A stretch of DNA of 10,621 bases from positions 1-10,621 of the forward strand of contig JACMJP010000166.1 in assembly GCA_014380545.1 (NCBI GenBank), read 5' to 3'. The notes below the pieces were generated by a model that was not told where the DNA came from, did no database searches, and was given only the letters and a program-made list of their open reading frames with translations. The DNA comes from Chitinophagales bacterium. GTDB taxonomy: Bacteria; Bacteroidota; Bacteroidia; Chitinophagales; BACL12. Positions 5,479-10,621 of the stretch are shown one piece after another. Each line of letters begins with the position of its first letter. Position 1 is the first letter of the stretch. Position numbers and translations under genes: made by a program.

Positions 5479-8463
5479 ATGCTTCTCAACAGAAAACTCT
5501 TTTCGACCAACGCTGTTTTTATTTCGACAAATTTATTATTGCTTTTTATTGCTGCAAGTATTGGCATTCAATATAAAACTGCGGTTGTAAAAACTGAAAA
5601 TGAAAAAGAGTTCTATGAGCCGGCAGATAATTTTTATTTCTCCCGCACATATCCCAATGAAATATTTCCATTAACTGCATATAAGAAAGCAATGGAACAT
5701 GCACAAATGGATTATGAAAATAAATTAGCCGAGAGCAGAGGTGGGGGTGATAGCTGGATAGTTGAAGGACCTGCAAATATCAGCGGTAGAATGAATACAA
5801 TTGCAATTGATCCTTTTGATAATAATAATTTATTGGTGGGTTTGGCAAGCGGTGGAATTTTTAAAAGCAATGATCATGGCGAAACATGGTATCCGGTATT
5901 TGATGATTTTTCCTACCTCGCCATTGCACATATTGTTTATGATCCTGTTGATGAAAATGTAATATATGCAGGAACGGGTGATCCGAATATTTCAGGTTAT
6001 CCTTTTATTGGTGATGGAATTTATAAATCAACAGATGGTGGCGAAACATGGAGTTATTCCGGTTTAAGTGAAACATTTATCGTTTCAAAAATAATTGTTC
6101 ATCCTGCTGATAATAATATTATTTATGCTGCAACAATGGGTTTACCATTTGAAAGAAATATTGACAGGGGATTATATAAAAGCGAAGATGCGGGAGCAAC
6201 ATGGAATAAAATATTATTTGTGGATGATGATGCCGGAATTATTGATATTGTTTCTGATCCCGATAATGCAGATATTATTTATGCTGCAAGCTGGAACCGC
6301 ATCAGAAATAATCATGAAAGTTTAGTTTGGGGAGATAATGCGCATATTTATAAAAGTACAGATGGCGGTGATTCATGGAATATTTTATCTGATGATCTTC
6401 CCATAGATCCGATGAGCAGAATTAGTTTGGAAATGCATCCTGATGACGCAAATATTATTTATGCTTGTTTTGTAGGTGCAGATTTAGGCTTATACGGTAT
6501 TTATAAAACAATTGATGGTGGTTTATCATGGAATGAAATTAATACAGGAGATGTTGATGGTGCCTTCAGCGGCTTCGGATGGTATTTTGACGGCATACAA
6601 ATAAATACTAAAAATCCTGATGATCTATTTTTACTTGCCGTGCAATTATATAGAACAAGTAATGATGGGGATGATTGGGAAACGATAGATGATCCTTTAT
6701 TACATGCTGATAAACATGCAATGGCTTTTCAGGGTGATGAAACATATTACCTAGCAACAGATGGCGGATTGTACAGAACTTCTTCTGATGCTGATCACTG
6801 GACTGATACAGAAGATATTCCTTCAACCCAATTATATCATGTTGATCTGAATGTACATTCTCCGGGAATATATTATGGCGGATTTCAGGACAACGGAACA
6901 AATGCAGGAAATTCATTTATGATTGAATCATGGTATGGATTATTTGGTGCGGATGGATTTCATACAGAATTCAGAAGTGATGATGATGATATATTTTATG
7001 TTGAAACACAAAATGGAGGTATTGTTGTTTTTGATGGTTTTAGTTATTATGATGCGACAAATGGAATTGATTGGGACGACAGAACAAACTGGAACACACC
7101 TTATATTATAAGTAAACATGATCCTGATATTTTATATGCCGGAACATATAGAATTTATAAAAGTGATGATGGTGTATATCCGTATTATAATGCTATAAGT
7201 GATGATTTGAGTGATGGAATCATTTATGAAGAACGTTTTCATACTGTAAGTGTAATTGAAGAAAGTGATTTTGATGCGTTGGTTTTATTCGCAGGAACAA
7301 CAGATGCAAATGTGCAGCGCACAACTAATGGCGGAATTACATGGGAAAATATAACAGGAATTTTACCCGAACATTATGTAACGGATATTGCAGTATCGCA
7401 TACAAATGAAGATGTTGTTTTTGTTTCGAATTCAGGATACAGGGAAAATGATTTTGTTCCTCATATTTTTAAAAGTAATGATCTCGGCAGCAGCTGGATA
7501 AATATTTCAGGCGACCTTCCTGATCTTGCGGTTAATGCAATTGTAATTCATCCTGGTAATGATAATTATATTTTTGTTGCAACAGATGGCGGTGCTTATT
7601 ATACATTGGATGGTGGCGCAGATTGGGAAAGATTGGGAGATAATATGCCGGTAATCGCAGTGTATGACCTGGAATATGATGCAGTAAATAATAAAATAAT
7701 TGCAGGCACACATGCAAGGGGATGCTGGAGTATTTCTTTAAGTGAAATTATTTTATTGGATATTTCTGTGAGTGATGATATTACAATTTGTACAGGAGAA
7801 GAAGCTGTATTAACTGCAAGCGGCGCTGAAACATATACATGGTCACCATTAGCAGGAATTGAGTGTGATCCTCCATGTGCAGTAGTTACAGTTACTCCAA
7901 CAGAAACAACAACCTATACAGTAACAGGAACAGATGCTTTTGGAAATATTGCGACGGATGAAGTTACCGTATTTGTAAATCCGAAACCTGAAATTGAAAT
8001 AACATTATCAGTTTCAGGCGGACCATGGTTGATTGCAGAACCGGAAGGTGATTATACGTATCAATGGTATTTGGATGATGAGATAATTGGTGGAGAAACA
8101 AATGATAGTTTATTGATTGCAATGGATGTCAGTGGAATTTATGAGGTGATTGTAACAAATCAATTTGGGTGCGAAGACACAGTAATATATGAATTTGAAG
8201 TAGGCATTGAAGATAATGATGATATTTCGATTAATATTTATCCGAACCCGGTTCATCAGTTTTTATTTTTCAATATATCATTACAATTAAATACAAAAAT
8301 GGATGTATCTGTTTTTGATATTACAGGAAGAAAAATAATTGCTCAAGCCATTACCAATCAAAATAATAATGTAATAAATATTTCTACATTACCCGCAGGA
8401 AATTATTTTCTTGAAATAAGAAGCGGAAGTAAAAAAGCAGTGCAAAAATTTATGAAGCTATAG
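5479..8463 (+). CDS. Large secreted Asp-box (BNR) beta-propeller protein with T9SS type A sorting domain
   Basis: This 994-residue protein is predicted to reach the cell surface or medium through type IX secretion. A hydrophobic N-terminal segment (about residues 12-30) acts as the Sec signal. Residues about 90-755 are repeats bearing Asp boxes of the form S-x-D-x-G-x-T/S-W, at about 129-137, 183-191, 234-242, 292-300, 343-351, 392-400, 433-441, 614-622, 665-673 and 708-716. A degenerate copy (KSDDG) lies near 561. Such repeats form sialidase/VPS10/GH74-like propeller blades. Two Ig/PKD-like domains follow (about 760-833 and 836-909), each with a Cys pair or single Cys. The sorting domain occupies about 917-994, with YPNP (921-924), FDITGRKI and LPAGNYFLEI. 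No catalytic residue can be assigned, so adhesion, binding and glycan hydrolysis are all possible. It is monocistronic and converges on the RDD gene. Confidence 0.93.
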   Translation: MLLNRKLFSTNAVFISTNLLLLFIAASIGIQYKTAVVKTENEKEFYEPADNFYFSRTYPNEIFPLTAYKKAMEHAQMDYENKLAESRGGGDSWIVEGPANISGRMNTIAIDPFDNNNLLVGLASGGIFKSNDHGETWYPVFDDFSYLAIAHIVYDPVDENVIYAGTGDPNISGYPFIGDGIYKSTDGGETWSYSGLSETFIVSKIIVHPADNNIIYAATMGLPFERNIDRGLYKSEDAGATWNKILFVDDDAGIIDIVSDPDNADIIYAASWNRIRNNHESLVWGDNAHIYKSTDGGDSWNILSDDLPIDPMSRISLEMHPDDANIIYACFVGADLGLYGIYKTIDGGLSWNEINTGDVDGAFSGFGWYFDGIQINTKNPDDLFLLAVQLYRTSNDGDDWETIDDPLLHADKHAMAFQGDETYYLATDGGLYRTSSDADHWTDTEDIPSTQLYHVDLNVHSPGIYYGGFQDNGTNAGNSFMIESWYGLFGADGFHTEFRSDDDDIFYVETQNGGIVVFDGFSYYDATNGIDWDDRTNWNTPYIISKHDPDILYAGTYRIYKSDDGVYPYYNAISDDLSDGIIYEERFHTVSVIEESDFDALVLFAGTTDANVQRTTNGGITWENITGILPEHYVTDIAVSHTNEDVVFVSNSGYRENDFVPHIFKSNDLGSSWINISGDLPDLAVNAIVIHPGNDNYIFVATDGGAYYTLDGGADWERLGDNMPVIAVYDLEYDAVNNKIIAGTHARGCWSISLSEIILLDISVSDDITICTGEEAVLTASGAETYTWSPLAGIECDPPCAVVTVTPTETTTYTVTGTDAFGNIATDEVTVFVNPKPEIEITLSVSGGPWLIAEPEGDYTYQWYLDDEIIGGETNDSLLIAMDVSGIYEVIVTNQFGCEDTVIYEFEVGIEDNDDISINIYPNPVHQFLFFNISLQLNTKMDVSVFDITGRKIIAQAITNQNNNVINISTLPAGNYFLEIRSGSKKAVQKFMKL

Positions 8464-8466
8464 CTA

Positions 8467-9018
8467 TTAACTTTCTTTGATACAATATGTATTTGCAATT
8501 TTATCGTGCAATGCCTGTTTCTTACTGTCAAAGGCTACAAAAATAACTGATATAAAGATGCCTATACTAACAAGACTTTGTAACAACATCCCATTTTCAT
8601 TTTGATACCTTCCATACTCCATCCAGCTATCTATTTCTGAAAAATCAGCATTATTGTAGATCATAAAAGTACTTGCTAAACCAACAATCGTATTGATAAT
8701 GTAAAGGCAATTCCTTGTAATTGATTTACTCATATTAATAGTCTGCATATTGGCATCTACAATTCTTATTCGCATAGCTTTTTTGCCAATGGTATTTCCT
8801 CTTGTACCTTCAAGATATATTTTATAGGTAATCCAAACTAATCCGAGTATGATTGATAAAATAAGGCTTTTCCAATTCACAGCATTAATTACAGTAATTA
8901 CAATTACAGGAATCATTATCAGAAAATCAATGAACGATGCACCAACTCTTTCCCAAAAACCTGCGTATACAATGTTTTGCGGTTGAGTAACGTCCTGGTC
9001 AAGTATGTTATATTCCAT
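8467..9018 (-). CDS. RDD family integral membrane protein
   Basis: This 183-residue inner-membrane protein has the RDD family signatures. The first helix carries the Arg and Asp (R24 and D31 in FWERVGASFIDFLIMIP). The loop after helix 2 reads GNTIGKKAMRIRIVD (74-88), and the C-terminus reads ALHDKIANTYCI (169-180) with D172. Hydrophobic segments lie at about 27-46, 51-68, 103-121 and 145-163. The family's function is mostly unknown; some members have been linked to ion transport or stress. Its stop codon is 3 nt from that of the convergent propeller gene. The ATG at 9018 is preceded by a fair promoter candidate, so it is probably a single-gene unit. Confidence 0.9.
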   Translation of the reverse strand: MEYNILDQDVTQPQNIVYAGFWERVGASFIDFLIMIPVIVITVINAVNWKSLILSIILGLVWITYKIYLEGTRGNTIGKKAMRIRIVDANMQTINMSKSITRNCLYIINTIVGLASTFMIYNNADFSEIDSWMEYGRYQNENGMLLQSLVSIGIFISVIFVAFDSKKQALHDKIANTYCIKES

Positions 9019-9040
9019 AGATTGGTAGTTTAATCGGAAT

Positions 9041-9070
9041 TAAAAATAAGAAACTATTTCTATTTTCAAA
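9041..9070 (-). promoter_or_regulatory. Bacteroidota-type promoter candidate for the RDD gene
   Basis: On the minus strand TTTG (complement of 9067-9070) is separated by 18 nt from TATTTTTA (complement of 9041-9048). The second box is one mismatch from TAnnTTTG, and the spacer is one base under the usual 19-21. The box ends 22 nt before the ATG at 9018. The rest of the 9019-9125 spacer shows nothing clear. Confidence 0.45.
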
Positions 9071-9125
9071 ACGGAGGTCCCATTATTATTTTTAATAGTG
9101 CAATTACAGTGAGAGAATGAAAAAT

Positions 9126-9167
9126 AAAAACAGGTAATCGGATTTTTTTCCCGACTACCTGTTTTTT
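9126..9167 (-). terminator. Strong intrinsic terminator after the cyanase gene
   Basis: ACAGGTA (9130-9136) pairs with TACCTGT (9156-9162) and TCGG (9138-9141) with CCGA (9151-9154). This gives a 12-bp stem with one A/C mismatch around an AT-rich loop. It is flanked by A residues on the left (9126-9130) and T residues on the right (9162-9167), so it could work on both strands. The minus-strand cyanase gene, whose stop codon is at 9186-9188, is the obvious user. It also insulates the RDD gene from readthrough. Confidence 0.85.
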
Positions 9168-9185
9168 ATAAATAGAATTACTGTA

Positions 9186-9704
9186 TTACCATTTTTTATA
9201 ATCGAGAAATTTTCCTTCCATTGTTACTTTCACCCTGTCGCCTTCAGGATGTGGCACACGGTCAACCTTCATGGAGAAATTAATTGCGCTCATAATGCCC
9301 TCACCAAATTCTTCCTGTATCACTGCCTTTAATGTTGGGCCATATATCATAACGATCTCATAAAAACGATATACCAATGGATCAGTTGGCGGCATTTCCT
9401 GTGTTGTTCCTCTTGTTGCATATACCTGCAGCGCAAGTTCAACATCCTGACCTAAGCCCAAAGATGTACATGCTTTTTTTGCTTCATCTGCAGTCATGGT
9501 ATTTTGACCAAGCATTGCTGAGGCAACCCACACTTCATCTTTTCCAACTGCATCTGCAATTTGCTGAAAGGTGAGTTTTTTTTGTGCCTTTGCGGTCATG
9601 ATCTTTTCTGTAGCTTCTTCACGGGTAATAATGTTGATGCTTGTTTGCGCTTGTATTTGTGTATACAAAACAAATAGCGTTAGAATGGTTAGAATTTTTT
9701 TCAT
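9186..9704 (-). CDS. cynS: Cyanase (cyanate hydratase) with an N-terminal Sec signal peptide
   Basis: Cyanase converts cyanate and bicarbonate to CO2 and carbamate, which yields ammonia. The 172 residues contain an N-terminal helical domain (about 29-98, with LTFQQIADAVG and ASAMLGQ) and the catalytic domain (about 105-172). The catalytic triad is present: R113 and E116 in YRFYE, and S139 in GIMSAINF. All three are offset by exactly 17 from E. coli CynS R96, E99 and S122, recalled from memory. The C-terminus VTMEGKFLDYKKW also matches. The oddity is the first 20 residues, MKKILTILTLFVLYTQIQAQ, a textbook Bacteroidota signal peptide. Cleavage after A19 would leave a mature enzyme of about 153 residues starting with Gln, close to the usual 156. 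Known cyanases are cytoplasmic. The gene follows the NUDIX gene by 96 nt and has its own -7 box and terminator. The enzyme call is firm; export is a strong inference. Confidence 0.93.
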   Translation of the reverse strand: MKKILTILTLFVLYTQIQAQTSINIITREEATEKIMTAKAQKKLTFQQIADAVGKDEVWVASAMLGQNTMTADEAKKACTSLGLGQDVELALQVYATRGTTQEMPPTDPLVYRFYEIVMIYGPTLKAVIQEEFGEGIMSAINFSMKVDRVPHPEGDRVKVTMEGKFLDYKKW

Positions 9705-9726
9705 AACAAATAGTTTTTGATTACGG

Positions 9727-9734
9727 CAAAAATA
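9727..9734 (-). promoter_or_regulatory. Bacteroidota -7 box for the cyanase gene
   Basis: The minus strand reads TATTTTTG, an exact TAnnTTTG match, 22 nt upstream of the cyanase ATG at 9704. No clear -33 TTTG was found at the right spacing. With the terminator downstream, it suggests a monocistronic cyanase transcript that begins just before the signal-peptide-encoding ATG. Confidence 0.5.
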
Positions 9735-9800
9735 TCCAGCCTTTTAAAATTTATGAAATTGAAATATCAATATTTAAACATCTTTTACAAACAGCGGATT

Positions 9801-10349
9801 TCATAGTTGTAATATAATTTTTGCCTTCAGCAACGCAACAACAGTGAGCGAATCTTTTATTTCCCCTTTTTCAAGCATGGAATATGCTTCATGAAAAGGA
9901 ATTTTTTTTATTGTGATGTCTTCATCTTCATCGGGGTCAGGTTCATGAAATGATAGTTGTTTTGCAAGATAAATATATCCGACTTCATCAGTAACAGAAT
10001 TGGAGGTGTGAATTTCTGAAATCAATTTCCATTCTGCTGCGATAATTCCTGTTTCTTCCAGCAATTCTCTTTTTGCACTTATAAGCGGATCAATATTTTT
10101 ATCTCCGCCGCCTTCAGGAATTTCCCATGAATAATCATTGAACGGATAACGGTGTTGACCGACTAAATAAATATTCCCATCTGCATCAATTGGTAAAATA
10201 CCAATTGCATAATTTTTAAACTGTACAACTCCATAAATACTTTTATTACCGGACGGGTTAATTACATCATGCTCTTCCACATGTATCCACAGATTATCAT
10301 ACACTGTTTTTTTGCTGAGTTTTTGCCAGGATTGTTTGGGTTGTTGCAT
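9801..10349 (-). CDS. NUDIX hydrolase, ADP-ribose-pyrophosphatase-like
   Basis: This 182-residue cytoplasmic protein is predicted to hydrolyse a nucleoside diphosphate linked to another moiety, releasing the two phosphate-containing halves. The Nudix box lies at residues 80-102 and ends in the metal-binding core RELLEETGI (94-102). The first conserved Glu of the box (G-x5-E) is Ile86 here. The preceding YSWEIPEGGG and GQHRYPF are typical of the ADP-ribose/sugar-nucleotide branch. However, the Pro usually found after the box in ADP-ribose enzymes is absent: SNSVTDE (116-122) stands where SPGxxxE is expected. The substrate therefore stays open. It starts 31 nt after the Dps stop codon, on the same strand, so readthrough from dps is likely. 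A CATTTTTG near-match to the -7 box in that gap could give extra transcription. Confidence 0.9.
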   Translation of the reverse strand: MQQPKQSWQKLSKKTVYDNLWIHVEEHDVINPSGNKSIYGVVQFKNYAIGILPIDADGNIYLVGQHRYPFNDYSWEIPEGGGDKNIDPLISAKRELLEETGIIAAEWKLISEIHTSNSVTDEVGYIYLAKQLSFHEPDPDEDEDITIKKIPFHEAYSMLEKGEIKDSLTVVALLKAKIILQL

Positions 10350-10380
10350 GCGAAATAATTTACTACAAAAATGCAGGAAA

Positions 10381-10621
10381 TTATTTATTCAAAAAAGAAG
10401 AATACATCCAAACTAATTTTTCCTGCTCACGGATATTATCGCTCATCAGTGCATTTGTTCCTTCATCATTTATCTCGGCAGACAATTCAAGAATTTCTTC
10501 TACTGCTTTTTTTCCGTCAGACACCTGGTTGCTTTCCGGGATATTGGTAGTTTTAAAATAATCTGAATATTTATGTTTAGGCGTATAGCCAAGTGTCAAT
10601 ATCCTTTCAGCTATTTCATCA
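10381..10621 (-). CDS. dps: Dps family DNA-protecting ferritin-like protein, 5' part beyond window
   Basis: Dps forms a 12-subunit shell that oxidises and stores iron with hydrogen peroxide and shields DNA during starvation or oxidative stress. Only the C-terminal 80 or so residues are in the window. The frame is open through base 10621, so the start lies outside; the first Met-like codon inside (TTG at 10599) is internal. The visible part opens with DEIAERILTLGYTP, whose D and E (10618-10620 and 10606-10608) match the second half of the ferroxidase site (E. coli D78 and E82). It continues through a helix with KKAVEEILELS and NDEGTNALMSD, and ends IREQEKLVWMYSSFL. Dps proteins commonly close with a similar EKxxWM stretch. 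The His ligands of the site would be encoded outside the window. The NUDIX gene follows 31 nt downstream and may be cotranscribed. Confidence 0.9.
   Translation of the reverse strand, partial: DEIAERILTLGYTPKHKYSDYFKTTNIPESNQVSDGKKAVEEILELSAEINDEGTNALMSDNIREQEKLVWMYSSFLNK

Noticed and set aside
6608..6916. Antisense frame of 102 codons inside the propeller gene
   Set aside because: It is a shadow of the repetitive coding sequence with a His-rich, low-complexity translation and no start signals.
9186..9599. Internal start of the cyanase at M36, which would make it cytoplasmic
   Set aside because: M36 lies inside the first helix of the cyanase domain (within REEATEKIMTAK), so starting there would remove conserved sequence. 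The upstream residues form a perfect signal peptide behind a promoter box.

Overview
The window reads as ordinary chromosomal DNA from a low-GC member of the Bacteroidota, probably near the Chitinophagales/Saprospirales (the order is an inference). The evidence is a large secreted protein ending in a type IX secretion (T9SS) type A sorting domain, a DUF4199 membrane protein, signal peptides of the '...QAQ' kind, and promoter-like TAnnTTTG boxes in place of sigma-70 TATAAT boxes. No rRNA, tRNA, CRISPR array, transposase or phage gene was seen. The two end genes are cut by the window edges.

Left part (1-4379, all minus strand). Reading leftwards from 4379 come a NatA-like ABC ATPase and a NatB-like ABC-2 permease (11 nt apart), a small membrane-anchored LuxR-type transcription factor, a VOC (glyoxalase-fold) protein, a four-helix DUF4199 membrane protein, and an ElaA-type GNAT acetyltransferase that runs off the left edge. 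The ABC pair is clearly one operon. The others lie 102-164 nt apart and may be separate units. A long imperfect inverted repeat fills much of the gap between the permease and the LuxR-type gene.

Middle (4380-9018). A TraB/GumN-family secreted protein (minus) and a 994-residue secreted Asp-box/BNR beta-propeller protein (plus) diverge from an 85-nt shared spacer. The propeller gene converges on an RDD-family membrane protein (minus), with only 3 nt between the two stop codons.

Right part (9019-10621, all minus). Reading leftwards from the right edge come the C-terminal part of Dps, a NUDIX hydrolase 31 nt downstream, and then a cyanase with its own promoter-like box and a strong hairpin terminator. 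The cyanase is the most notable item. All three catalytic residues (Arg, Glu, Ser) are present with the spacing of the E. coli enzyme, but the chain begins with a Sec signal peptide, so it appears to be an exported cyanase. Cyanases are otherwise known as cytoplasmic enzymes. Predicted cleavage would leave a normal-length enzyme starting with Gln, as the Bacteroidetes 'Q-rule' expects.

No complete new multi-gene system is evident. The best leads are the exported cyanase, the sensor-less membrane-tethered LuxR regulator with its neighbours, and several unexplained intergenic repeats.
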